The notes under the pieces were generated by a model that was not told the origin of the DNA, did not search any database, and saw only the letters and a list, made by a program, of their open reading frames with translations. Positions 10,014 to 22,079 of a stretch of 64,000 nt of DNA are shown piece by piece. Source of the DNA: Panicum virgatum (taxonomy: Eukaryota; Streptophyta; Magnoliopsida; Poales; Poaceae); the NCBI RefSeq assembly GCF_016808335.1, contig NC_053143.1, positions 3,629,398 through 3,693,397 on the forward strand, given 5' to 3'. Made by a program: the position numbers and the translations under genes. Numbering within the stretch: the stretch's first letter is position 1; each line of letters opens with the position of its first letter.

Positions 10014-11944
10014 GCTACTAATGAAGAAACTAATCTGCACAAGTATATAAGAAACATACAAAATAGTACATCTAAATCATACTACACGTACTCAGCTTAT
10101 TATCTAACAAAAACCACATCAATCCGCTATCAATAACCTTCTTATTCCAATTAAATCTGCTAGCAATGGGGCTACGACCCTTCTCAAACCGGGACGCGAT
10201 CCAACCTTGCCCTCTTTGACCCCGACCCTCGAATCAGAACGGCGTTCCCGGGTTGTGGGACGAGGCATCGACCCCGAATTCTGTGACTATGGGTGGTAGC
10301 TGCCCACCAAATGTCGTGTCGTACAATACCGTCGTCAATGGCTTGTTTAGAGATGGCCATGTGCGCAAAGCTTACAGCCTATTTAGTGAAATGGATGACC
10401 GGGGGATTTTGCCAACTGTTGTGACCTACAGCATAGTCATTGATGGCTTGTGCAAAGCTCAAGCAGTTGACAGGGCTGAGGGTGTCCTTCAGCAGATGAT
10501 TTATAAACGTGTCAAGCCAAATAATCGAACATACAATTGTCTGATCCATGGATATTGCTCTTCACGACAAGGGAAAGAGGTGGCTCGAATGCTCAAAGAA
10601 ATGTCCGCACATGGTCATCAGCCAGATGTTGTCACATGTAATTTGTTGCTGGATTATCATTGCAAGAGTGGAAGATGCACAGAGGCTAGAAAGATGTTTG
10701 ATTCTATGATTGAAAAGGACATAAAACCTAATGTAACTACATATAGCACTCTGCTTCATGGGTATGCCACCATAGGTGCTCTTTCTGATATGCATGGTCT
10801 CTTGGATTTAATGGCAGGAAATGGTATTTCACCTAATCATCATATATTCAATATAATTATCTATGCATATGGTAAAGGTGGCATGATAAATGAGGCAATG
10901 CATATCTTTGCCCAAATGAGGCAGCAAGGGTCGAGTCCTAATGCAGTCAGCTACGGAGCAATAATAGATGCACTTTGCAAGTTGGGAAGAGTGGATGAGG
11001 CTATGCTTAAATTCAATCAGATGATCAATGAAAGGGTGACTCCTAATATCGTTGTTTTTAGCTCACTAGTTATGGACTGTGCAGCGTTGACAAATGGGAG
11101 AAGGCCGAGGAATTATTTTCTGATGCTATCTCATATACTATATTAATGGATGGCCACTGTTTAGCTGGTAGGATGAAGGAAGCTATGAAGTTACTTGATG
11201 ATATGGTCCGAGTGGGCTTGAAACCAAATGCCACTTCTTATAATACTTTGCTTCATGGCTATTGTAGAGCTAGACTATTCAGAGAAATGTTAAGCAATGA
11301 AGTTAGGCCTGGAATTGTCAGTTATACCACGGTACTTCAGGGTTTATTTCGGTCTGGGAAGTTTTCTGAAGCAAAAGGACTCTATCTCAATATGATCAAA
11401 AGTGGAATAAGTTGGACATTTCCACGTACAATATAATTCTGAATGGTCTTTGCAAAAATAATTGTGTTGATGAGGCATTTAAAATATTTCAGAGTCTATG
11501 TTCTAAGGATTTTCAACTTAACATCGTTACCTTCAACATTATGATTGATGCTTTGCTCAAAAGTGGCAGAAAGGAAGATGCTATGGATATGTTCACTGCT
11601 ATCTCTGCCCATGGTTTAGGTCCAAATGTTGTGACCTATCACTTAATGATACAAAATCTCATAAAAGAAGGGTTGCTAGAAGAGTCTGACAATATGTTTT
11701 TAGCAACGGAAAATAGTGGATGCACCCCAGACTCATGTATGCTAAATTCTCTTGTTAGGAGGCTATTGTATAAAGGTGAGATAATGTGGGCTGGGACTTA
11801 CCTCTCTAAAATTGATGAGATGAACTTCTCACTTGAGGCATCCACTACTTCCTTGCTAATATCAGTTTTCTGAGGGAGAAATATCAGCACCAAATGATGT
11901 CCCTGCCTAAAAAGTATCATTTTCTTGTGAATGTCAAGAAATGA
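9497..11944 (+). pseudogene. Rf-like PPR pseudogene, copy 1
   Basis: This is a P-class pentatricopeptide repeat gene of the restorer-of-fertility-like group, a family of mitochondrial RNA-binding proteins. Repeats of 35 residues are clear, for example P-N-V-V-S-Y-N-T-V-V-N-G-L. Compared with copy 2 it has many lesions. The N-terminal part encoding the first 90 or so residues is missing. A TAA stop lies at 9679-9681. A 479-bp insertion occupies 9813-10291. About 126 bases are lost near 11130 (shared CTGA at the edges), and 21 bases in frame near 11266. A one-base deletion lies near 11407, and a frame break near 11872 precedes the ancestral stop around 11942. Confidence 0.85.
9813..10291. mobile_element. 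479-bp TIR element inside PPR copy 1
   Basis: CATAGTCACAAAATTC at the left is inverted as GAATTCTGTGACTATG at the right. GGTGGTAG is repeated at 9805-9812 and 10292-10299 and is present once at the same codons of PPR copy 2, which serves as the empty site. The 8-bp duplication points to hAT-type transposition. It contains an (AT)n run at about 9987-10013 and no gene. Confidence 0.8.
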
Positions 11945-13278
11945 GTATTATTTAGAGGAATTGGATTCTCAGTATGTTGAGACATCTCTATGTGACCTCT
12001 AAATTTGTTGGAGCGATTGTCTCTCCAATGCAGTTATTATGTCTGTCTCAAGCTCTAATTTACTTGCCATATTAATTATGCGGTCTCCGTTATTTATAGA
12101 AATGCCATCATGATAGTGATCTGTAGTATCAAGCTCCGTTATTTTGCTGTGCTCATAACAAAAATCCATTTAGTCCCTTTAGGACCTTGGCATGTTTCAA
12201 GTGGTTCTCCAGACTGTTTACATATAATCTTTCCCTCATTAATGACATATTCATAGTGCTCACGCTCTTGCCGCAAGACATTGGATAAATGTTAGAGCTT
12301 GGAACCAAGTGGGAGGTTTTATATCAAGAAAATAATAAGTTTGCTAAAAAGAAATTCCTTTTGCTGTGCTTGAATATGTGAAGTATTTTAAAGTCAACAT
12401 ACTTCCATTAATGACCATGGTTCATGGTTTAAGTTAATAATAGTATGGACAGTAGCAGAACAATTAATGCTCGAACTTATTCATGTTTAGAATAATTATA
12501 ATTTAGGCCTGAGGCTGCACCACATGCAGTTCATATATCATATATGAACTAATTTTATAGTAATAGCAATAATATTCAATACATGTTTTGATTTGAAGAA
12601 CATATTTCTTACAAGTCAAACTTGAGGAAAAAGATGATGTTGCAGTACAGAGATAGTCGAGCAATCATTAGTTTCTGACAGATACTTTGAGGAAGGGTAT
12701 ATGGCATGAGTTCTAAATAAACATAGGAAGCAATTGTGCAACATTTCTTACCAGACCAAGATACTTAATGCATTGCTTCCTCGATCAGCTTTGCTCTTGG
12801 AAACTCTGGAGGGTCTATATCGTTCCCCTCTCCAGCGTAAAGCATATACATGACAATCACTCACTTAAATTATCATGCACTGAAACTGAACTGAATTCCT
12901 GGTATAAACAGAGATTCTGCCCTTTACTAAAATATCGGGTATGAGCAGAAATTCAGATATGCACATCCAACTCCCATCTTTCATGCAAATGGCACTGCTT
13001 TAGTCAAGAACAGAATCTGCCAATGTAACAAAATCTGGCTTTCACACCAGACATCGTAGTAGAAGTGCAGGTTGTGTCCAGATTTATGCCGTGGCTCGAT
13101 CTATACAAGAACAAATGAATATTGCTACAAAGCGCTGCATCTGAGTGTATGAAACAATAGTATTATCACTCTATGAGGAGATGGACATGACTTGTCTGAC
13201 GTCAATGGTGGACACTTCTATGATCACTGTTCACACATGACTGGAACTTTTGGGTTAACTGACACTGAAAGTAGCATC

Positions 13279-13327
<49 letters not shown>

Positions 13328-14200
13328 CGATGCCATTCCATTAAAAATCTTGAGAAGCGGAAACATTCAATAAATTACACTGGGTTTGGGTTGTAATAGG
13401 AGAGCTCTCGACGCACCCCAAGCCTGACATAGCAAAGACATTGAAATGGACCTGATAACTGATAATCTCTCCTTCAATCAAGATGAAATGTTTTACCTCT
13501 CATGGGGAAAAAATGGAAAACATGATTTATCCCCCTCAGCTTGCAGCACTGGTGTTGACGTGTTGTGCTCCATCTGCACTTCTATGGACCAGAAGAGAGA
13601 ACATAACACAAGAATGTACTGGTTATTCATTTAAATATGTGCCTATCCTTTCCTAAAAAAAATTCCACACAAAAATGGACCAACCACTGCTTCATGAAGC
13701 TTGCCTTCTTTGATACACACGCATAAACTCTGATCTCTTTATTGCAGCAGTGCTATTGGCGAGAGAACAATGCCAAATAATCACATCTGCTGAATTGGCC
13801 ATGCATGTTTCACCCATTCAGAGTATTCACCTTTCCATCAGGTCATGAATTGTGAGCACGGGATGCGTGGGTCGAGGCCTCGTGATCCTCGCTGGAAGTG
13901 ATGGCATTCATTTTTCTTCTTCGTTCGCGTTTCAAATGAAGAAGACTAAACCTTAGTCTTTTAGTTTTTTTTCTTTGTTTTAAAGTTTTGTTTCTTGTAT
14001 TTTTATCCCCTCATTTGAGGTTTGTAGTCTAAGAACTCTTGCGTTCATTTTGAATGTATATATCCACCATGTGGATATTAATTGTAGACCGATTTTATCC
14101 TTTGCCTAAAAAAATGTGGGAGGAAGGGCCCATGGGGGAAGAGATACAGAGCCACCTTCGCCTGTGGCCATGCCGCGCCGGAATATTGCCGCGAAGGGTG
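11945..14200. other. 3' flank of PPR copy 1 and spacer
   Basis: 11945-12180 matches 22311-22510 downstream of PPR copy 2 (CTCTATGTGACC...AAATTTGTTGGAG), so the duplication covers the 3' flank. Beyond that no gene is supported. The stretch 13900-14110 ends in TTTTATCCTTTGCCTAAAAA, which resembles the A-rich 3' end of a plant LINE, but this is weak. Confidence 0.5.
13282..13323. repeat. (AC)n microsatellite
   Basis: Twenty-one uninterrupted AC dinucleotides. Confidence 0.95.
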
Positions 14201-14201
14201 A

Positions 14202-15430
14202 TGAATTGGAATTTTTATTTTTTTAATATGATTTTTTACAGTAATTTTGGATTAATACTCCTAATATGAGGAATTCCAGAACTAGATTTGTATCGTCTGC
14301 CCAGCAGGCGAAATTTAAATTTCGTCCACCCAGCCGACGAAATTTGCCGATTTCGTCTTCCAAACGGACAGAATACAAAAATTTCATCCTCTAGATGGAC
14401 GAAAATATATTTCGTCCAACCATTAGACGAAATATATATTTTCGTCCACGCATTAGTTCGCTGTGCATGACGAAATTGTAATTCTGCATGACAAAATTGT
14501 AATTTCGTCTAATTTTTAGGCGAAAATAGATTTCGTCTACCCGGTGGACGAACTCTCAATTTTCATCCACCGGATAGACAAAATCTATAATTTTCGTCTA
14601 CCCAGCAAGCAAAATTTAGTTTGCTTTATTTTTTTCAATTTAGACCTTTTTGTTGTTGTTTTGAACATTTGTCGCCGTAGAGTTATTGTTTTTGCATACA
14701 ACTTTTCGACTTATATGTAGGTTGATCATGCGGACGATAAACATTTTGGATAGTTTTTTTATTTTGTACTCTTTATTTTGTAGGCTTTTTACATTCTGCA
14801 GCCTGAAGTTCATGTTTTTTCAGTTGGAACTTGAATAGGTTGGTTATGTTTTCTCAAAAAAAACAAATGTATCTTTTGTAGTGCTCCACAAAACTGGTGA
14901 ACGAAATCTCAATTTTCATCCGCCGCACCCTGCTGCTGCACCCACCCGCCGAGAGGAATGGATGAGAGAGAGGGAGCGGTGAGAGAGGGACGTGTGAGAG
15001 AAGACAGGATAACGGGTGTAGTGGGTGGAAGAAATCAACAAAATTTGGACGGGATAACGGGTGTAGTGGGTGGACGAAATCAACAAAATTTGGACAGAAT
15101 AACGGGTGTAGTAATGGGTGGAGGAAATCAACAAAATTTGCACTGATTTCGTCCAACCGTAAGACAAAATTAGATTTCGTCAACCCATTGGATGAAATAT
15201 TGTGGCCCACATTCAAATCGATCGATTGGTCAGAAGACAAAATTTAAATTTAGTATACAGTAGATGAAATTACCTAATTTCGTTTGCTAGATGGATGAAA
15301 TTTAAATTTCGTCTACAGGGTAGACGAAATTACCTAATTCAGGTCTGGTTATGGAATTCCTCATATCCAGGGTATTAATCCATAATTATCATAAAAAATA
15401 ATATTTTAAAAAAATAAAAATTCAATGAAT
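14202..15430. mobile_element. TIR element rich in TTTCGTC/GACGAAA words, 1.23 kb
   Basis: Imperfect terminal inverted repeats of about 80 bp are seen. The left side GGATTAATACTCCTAATATG-AGGAATTCC corresponds to the inverse of the right side GGAATTCCTCATATCC-AGGGTATTAATCC, and both run into T-rich flanks. The interior is packed with inverted and direct TTTCGTC / GACGAAA words, as in subterminal transposase-binding arrays. No transposase is encoded. Long TIRs suggest a Mutator-like element, but no clean target duplication was found. Confidence 0.6.
15011..15140. repeat. 45-bp tandem repeat, about three copies
   Basis: AACGGGTGTAG recurs at 15011, 15056 and 15101, each followed by GAAATCAACAAAATTTG. 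It lies inside the 14.2-15.4 kb element. Confidence 0.85.
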
Positions 15431-16627
15431 TGTGGGCGCCGCCGTCCGTCCTCCGGTCCTCGCTGCACGAATCAAAGGAGTGTGGAGCTTATTGGTGCTA
15501 GGGCTTGAGCTAGGGATGGACGGATGATGGGCGTTCGGTGCTAGGGAGGACGACGGACAGGCGGGGAGGAGCGAAGGTGGAGGAGAATAAGAATAATCAC
15601 GAACCGATAAAGGTAAAATATTGAGGGGGTAATATGAAAATATTTGGATCAAGATTAATAATCACAGTCCAAATTAGGGGGCTCGATGAAAATATTTAGA
15701 GGGTAATATGCAAATATTCAAGAAATGGGTGTCAAGGCTAAAAAATATCAAACTCAGCTCAATCAGGTGACGTGGACTAATAATTAAAATATATTAGCCT
15801 ATCAACCCGTGCCCCACACAAGCTAATTAGAATTCATATAAAAAATAAAGCTTATAGCTAATAACTATAATTATATCTCACGCTCTCTTTCTTTTATTAA
15901 ATATTCTAAAATATACTCTAAAAAATACATATTATCATTATCTTGTTGCAATAGATTTTATTTTGCATAACACCTCCGTATGCGTTTGATATATATTTAA
16001 TTGAACCATTTGTTGGTGAATTGGTATTCTTATCTCTTTTATCGTACATGAATACATGGTGACACATGGTATATTTAGAATTTTATAGAGGTGAATTTAA
16101 ATATTTTGTAATACGGTAATATAATTTAGATTCAGATTTAGCGGTTACTTTAAATTTTAATAATGATATAACTAGATAATTTATATGCAAATTTAGATGA
16201 TTATTTGCATTATTTTTATAATGACATATGGGGGTAATTTACATGATGATTAGGGGGTTACTTTAGATTTCTTTTATCGTGGTAGAGGTGGGTAATTTAG
16301 ATATATGTTTAGAGGGTTACTTTAGTCTATTTTTATAATGATAGAGGTGGGTAATTTACTAGGAAAGATAAGAAATCCAACGACTATTATGATTATAGTT
16401 GTTGGATTGATGGTCGGATGTTTCTTATTTTTGTGAGAATTTTTAAATTTTTCTCTTTTCTTAATTGTCCACCTAGGATCTAGGTGGCTTTACGTGGATA
16501 CTTAAAAGGAGTCTATATAATTAGTAATAGTAAGATGACCAACGAAAGAAAATCAAGTAACAATGTTTTAGGATCTGTGTATTTGGATTGCAGTAGAATG
16601 GAATCGGCAATAACCAGAGCCCCAATA
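15431..16627. other. AT-rich spacer
   Basis: No gene is supported. Between about 16190 and 16360 a motif of the type GGGTAATTTA...GGGGTTACTTTAG recurs two to three times at about 65-bp spacing, a loose minisatellite. The GC-rich 15431-15600 stretch has no recognisable coding signal. Confidence 0.45.
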
Positions 16628-17331
16628 TGTTGACACAGAATCGCGCCAACGCACTCGAATGCGCTAGAACGCACAACGATCGTCAAAACGATCAACACAG
16701 CGAAAGCCCTGGGCGGACCGGTCTGACCGGTTTCGCCGACCGATCTGACCGGTGCAAGCAGGGAGCTCGCGAAGACCTAGAACAGCGAGCTCGGGAGGGA
16801 CCCCGTCGGAGCTCGTGAACGTAGGGTTGCTCTGAGGTCGGCAGGCCACTCAGAACGTCTTCAAACGCCATCGAGATGAAGGAAGAAAGCAATCTAGGGT
16901 TGGAAAAGGCTAGGATTTGAGAGATAAAAAGTAATGTGTTTTTTGTATTGATTCAATTGGGAATACCCTCAATCGGCCGTGGCCCTTCATATATATATAG
17001 GGTGGGGAGGTCTGTACCCGTTAGGAGTCGGAACCTTATCAAATCCCGTGTCAAAATACAACTCCTAACTCGGACTAGGCGTTTCGGACCGGTCTGACCG
17101 GTCAGACCGGGGTGCAGGTCTTCCGGGAGGCATAACTCCCTCATCTGGACTCCGAATTGGACGTTCTATATATGCATTTCGATCGTCTCGACGAGATCTA
17201 CGCAATGGTGCAGTCCAATTTGCAATTTGACAAACTTGTCTAGACCGGTCTGACCGGTTCATATGAGAGGTCTGACCGGTCTGTCCAGATTGCCCAGAAA
17301 ACCTTAGTCGTGCCAATTTTGGGTGTCAACA
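16628..17331. mobile_element. Solo LTR, 704 bp
   Basis: It starts TGTTGACAC and ends GTGTCAACA, a perfect 9-bp inverted terminus of the TG...CA kind. The flanks are CAATA (16623-16627) and CAATC (17332-17336), a 5-bp duplication with one mismatch. Inside are several GACCGGTCTGACCGGT-type words near 16720-16755, 17090-17110 and 17243-17280 and a TATATATATAGGG box near 16990. No second LTR or internal domain lies in reach. Confidence 0.65.
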
Positions 17332-18041
17332 CAATCCATAATAAGAATAGAAATATAGCACCGGTTATAATTGAGTGACCCGCTGAAGATAAAGAGCCAT
17401 AGTTGCTGTGGTAAAAACTCACGAAGCCGTGCTTTTTAACCAAAAATGAAAAAGAAATTGAAAACCAAAAGTAGTATCGTTGGTTTCTGCCGTTGCAAAC
17501 AAAAGTAGTGCATCTTAAAGTCCACTGCAGAGCTTCCTCCGACAAAAAACACACAGAATACGGTTTTTCACTGCCACGGATAAAGTTAGTTTGGAATCAC
17601 GCACCAACTCGTCGAAGCATCAGTAATAGCACAAGCTTGTGTTGTATAGTACTTGTGCAAAGGGCACAGTCCTGACAGAGTTCCTACCCTAGATGCCATT
17701 CTTTTGTTCTATCCTCACATAATATAACTACTTCCTCCTCATAAATCCTCGAGGAAACGAACTGATGCTCTATGAAGTGTATGTGTATGAATGACAAAAC
17801 AGAAACATGCCTGAAGGATCCACATAGTGTCGATGGCACAGTAACTAAGTAGGGGTGCGAATTAGTGCCTCTAAAGAGTCAATTACCAATACTTTACTAA
17901 ATTTTCCAAAATAGCATGCCATTGTGCATTCCCATGGACATGTCTATTTTCAGTTCTGTCTTGTAGCACCGACCAAACGGCGTGGAGATATGACAGAGCG
18001 AAAGCAACCATCTCTCGTACTTGGGGAGGCTCGGTTTGTAC
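17332..18041. other. Spacer, nothing recognised
   Basis: No domain, RNA gene or terminal repeat is supported. Confidence 0.45.
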
Positions 18042-18183
18042 CCAAGACCGGAGGCCGGTGAGGTAGACGACCTCTGAGAACGTACGGCGTTGGCCCACCG
18101 TCGCTGCGGCGGCGACCGCTGGCACGGTCATCTCCTCCGCCACCCCTTGCTAAGGGCGTCGCGTCGCCTCTGAAAACTCCCAT
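18042..18183 (-). pseudogene. Relic first exon of an MFS transporter
   Basis: The minus strand starts with ATG at 18183 (M-G-V, as in MFS gene 1). After an internal deletion and a frame change it reads A-E-E-M-T-V-P-A and then V-V-Y-L-T-G-L-R-S-W, ending at a GT donor at 18042/18041. This aligns with exon 1 of MFS gene 1 (A-E-E-M-T-V-P-A...[10 protein letters not shown]) and gene 2. No later exons follow. It lies head to head with PPR copy 2, about 280 bp apart, so the two once shared an upstream region. Confidence 0.7.
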
Positions 18184-20739
18184 CTCTTTCTGCACTCCCC
18201 TGTTTCCGTTCTTGGCTGCCTCTGAAAACAATCAAGAAAGAGGCAGAGCGGCCACCGGACCACCGGGACCTGACGCCCGGCGCCCCGCCGCCCCAACAAA
18301 CCAGCGCCCCCACAAATTCCAGCCCTCACCACTCCACGCCGCGAGCGCGCGCTCCTCCGCCCCCACCGATCGAGCCGGAGCCGCCACACCCGACCCCGAG
18401 GCGGATGCAGGGCCGCCTGTCCGTCTCTCCGCCGGGCCGCTAGCCGTGTCCTGCCCGGTCGCCATGTCCCGCCGCGTGCGCGACCGATGCTTGGAGCTGG
18501 AGCGCGTCATCACCAGCCGCTTCCACTCGGGAAGCCTCGGCCTCGACGACGCCGTCAAGCTGTTCGACGAATTGCTCCCGGTCGCCAGGCCCGCCTCGAT
18601 TCGCGCCATCAACCAGATCCTCACCGTCGTCTCTCGCGCCCAGGGAAGGGGCTCCTCAACCTCTGCGCTCGTCGTATCCCTCTTCAACCGGATGGTCCGT
18701 GCCTCCTCAAATAAGGTAGCTGTAGCTCCCGACCTGCGCACCTACAGCATCATCATCTGCAGTTTCTGTAGCATGGGCTGCCTTGAGCTCAGTTTCGCCG
18801 CCTTTGGTCTCATCATTAAGACGGGTTTTAGGGTGAATGCCAGAGTCATCAATCCGCTTCTCAAAGGTCTCTGTGATGCAAAGAGGGTGGGTGAGGCCAT
18901 GGAGATATTGAGCTGACGAATGCCCGAGTTTGGCTGTATGCCAAATGTATTTTCGTACAGCATAATTCTAAAGGGTTTATGCGATGAAAAGAGATCTGAT
19001 GAGGCACTTGAGCTGCTCCACATGATGGCTGATGATGGAGGTGGTAGCTACCCACCAAATGTTGTGTCTTACAATACCGTCGTCAATGGCTTGTTTAGAG
19101 ATGGCCATGTGGACAGAGCTTACAGCCTATTTCGTGAAATGGATGACCGGGGGATTTTTCCGGATGTTGTGAATGCAGTCATTGATGGCTTGTGCAAAGC
19201 TCAAGCACTTGACAGGGCCAAGGGTGTCCTTCAGCAGATGATTTATAAAGATGTTAAGCCAGATAGTCAGACATATACTTGTCTGATCCATGGATATGCC
19301 TCTTCAGGACAATGGAAAGAGGTGGTTCGAATGCTCAAAGAAATGTCCGCACAAGGTCATCAGCCAGATGTTGTCACCTATCATTTACTGCTCGACTATC
19401 ATTGCAAGAGTGGAAAATGCACAGAGGCTAAAACAATTTTTGAATATATGATTCAAAAGGGCCCAAAACCTAACACAACTGCATATAACACTCTGCTCAA
19501 TTGGTATGCTACCAAAGGAGCTATTTCTGATATCCATGGTCTCTTGGATTTGATGGCAGGAAATGATATTTCACCAGATCATCACACCTTCAATATAATT
19601 CTCTGTGCGTATGCTAAAGGTGGTATGATAAATGAGGCAATGCATGTCTTTGACCGGATGAGGCAACATGGGTGGAGTCCTGATAAAGTCAACTATGGAG
19701 CATTGATAGATGCACTTTGCAAGTTGGGAAGAGTGGATGAGGCGATGCTTAAATTCAATCATATGATCAATGAAGGGGTCACTCCTGATATCGTTGTTTT
19801 TAGCTCACTAGTTTGTGGACTTTGCACTGTTGGCAAATGGGAGAAGGCTGAGGAATTATTTTCTGAAATGCTGAATCAAGGGATCCATCCCTAGGCCACG
19901 TTCTTCAACACTATAATGTGTAACCTTTGCAGAGAAGGACGAGTAACGGAAGCCCAGAGTCTCCTTGACTTAATGGTACGTGTAGGAGTGAAGCCTGACG
20001 CTATCTCATATACTATATTAATGGATGGCCACTGTTTAGCTGGTAGGATGAAGGAAGCTATGAAGTTACTTGATGATATGGTCCGAGTCGACTTGAAACC
20101 AAATGCCACTTCTTATAATACTTTGCTTCATGGCTATTGTAGAGCTGGCATGATAGATGATGCAGTTAGATTATTCAGAGAAATGTTAAGAAATGAAGTT
20201 AGGCCTGGAATTGTCAGTTATACCACGGTACTTCAGGGTTTATTTCGGTCTGGGAAATTTTCTGAAGCAAAAGAACTCTATCTCAATATGATCAAAAGTG
20301 GAATGCAGTTGGACATTTACACGTGCAATATAATTCTGAATGGTCTTTGCAAAAATAATTGTGTTGATGAGGCATTTAAAATATTTCAGAGTCTATGTTC
20401 TAAGGATTTTCAACTTAACATCATTACCTTCAGCATTATGATTGATGCTTTGCTCAAAAGTGGCAGAAAGAAAGATGCTATGGATATGTTCACTGCTATC
20501 TCTGCCCATGGTTTAGTTCCAGATGTTGGGACCTATCGCTTAATGATACAAAATCTCATTAAAGAAGGGTTGCTAGAAGAGTCTGACAATCTGTTTTTAG
20601 CAATGGAAAAGAGTGGATGCACTCCAGACTCATATATGCTAAATGCTCTAGTTAGGAGGTTGTTGCATAGAGGTGAGATAATGAGGGTTGGGGCGTACCT
20701 CTCCAAAATTGATGAGATGAACTTCTCATTTGAGGCATC

Positions 20740-20862
20740 TGTTAAGGGTATTATAGTCATAGCACCTAGTCTAGGGTTTGGGGTATCCTCTTATGTACTA
20801 TATATTGCCCTTTGGGCCTCTCCAATACATCCAATATTTCAGCCTCTCTTCCATTCGTGACA
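20740..20862 (+). repeat. 5' LTR of the short retrotransposon
   Basis: TG...CA bounded, 123 bp, identical to 22080-22202. Confidence 0.9.
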
Positions 20863-20876
20863 TGGTAACAGAGCTC
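20863..20876 (+). promoter_or_regulatory. Primer binding site (initiator Met tRNA)
   Basis: TGGTAACAGAGCTC immediately follows the LTR. The usual plant Copia primer site is TGGTATCAGAGC. Confidence 0.8.
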
Positions 20877-22037
20877 TAGGTTTCGAATCAGCCCCCACCC
20901 TCATCGATCTCCGCTGCGCCGTCCCCGGGAGATCTTCTTCCCTCCCGGGGGCGGCATCCCCTCCAACCCCAAACCCATTTTTTCCCCCTAGTCGCCAAGT
21001 TGTAGCAGCAGCAGCAGCCTCCTTCGCGCCTTCGCCGTCCGCCCGTCGCGGATCCGCGGCCTCACCTTCTTCAGCAGTAGCAGCACATCGCCGTCCGTCC
21101 GCTCCCGCCCGTTCGCCGTCGCGCGGCCCATCCTTGCCGCCGTCGTGGCTCCTTCTGCGCCGCGCATCGGCGCGCCGCCCGTCCTCGCCGGTCTTCATCC
21201 GCGCCGCCCATCGACGTCCGCCTCCAGGCGCGCCGCTGCGGGTCCGTCCCTCGTCGCGGCGTCATCTCCGGCCGGCGTCGCGGCCCCCCTCCGCCGCCCC
21301 TCGCTGCTTCCGGTTGCCGCAGTCGTCTGCTCGTCCTCGCGGCCGCGCGTCGCCTTATCTTCATCGACCGCCGCCCATCGCAGGTGCCATATGGGCCTCA
21401 TTTTGGGCCGCTGGAGGCCTTGCTTGCAGCCGCTAGTCCACTGCCTTTTGTGCTGCTCTGCTATCCATTCACATGCTGCTGCTATCACCTTTTTCTGCTG
21501 TCATTGAGGCCTATTTCCTAATCGCATTCCATCAGTGTCAAGTCTAGTGTCCAAGTCCAAGTCATACTTCACATCGTCCAAGCTATGCAGTCCACATTTT
21601 CAATGTCAATCAACCAGTCACTCTGTTTGGTTAGCCGAGTCCCGTCGATTCAGCTAATCCTGTCATGTCCTTGATGCGATATTGCCCTCTTGGTCCCTTC
21701 CGTAGCCGTTTTTGCTACACATCATGACCAATGGCCATCTTCGTCGTCATCAAGACCCATTGCTTGCCGTCTTGCAGCAGTGGTTTATCCATCATCCATT
21801 TGGTTTGATTTGACACATCTCACACATTGTCAAGTTGAAAGTCTCCAAAGCAAGCTTCCCGTCGAAGAGTCGATGTACTGGTTTGTGAAGACTTGGTTGT
21901 TCACCACTTGTGGAGGAGATCGTTCTATAAGACATGTTCAGGAGCTGCACGCTTCGACATCTTTGTTGTTTTAGGACTTTGGATGTATTAGTCATGTATT
22001 AGTGTTTCTTTCAACTCATGTACTTAGTACCACTCTT

Positions 22038-22079
22038 CAAATGCAACGCCATTGTATTCACGTTGCATTTGAGGGGGGG
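22038..22079 (+). promoter_or_regulatory. Hairpin and polypurine tract
   Basis: CAAATGCAACG (22038-22048) and its exact inverse CGTTGCATTTG (22061-22071) form an 11-bp stem with a 12-nt loop. The stem leads directly into the purine run at 22071-22079 that abuts the right LTR. Confidence 0.75.

Noticed and set aside
13846..14110. Possible LINE or SINE 3' end near TTTGCCTAAAAAAA
   Set aside because: Only the tail-like end is suggestive; no target duplication or polymerase piece could be tied to it.
21145..21507. Possible gag-like or host ORF inside the short retrotransposon
   Set aside because: Ser/Arg/Pro-rich in all frames, no capsid or zinc-knuckle motif. More likely non-coding GC-rich interior.
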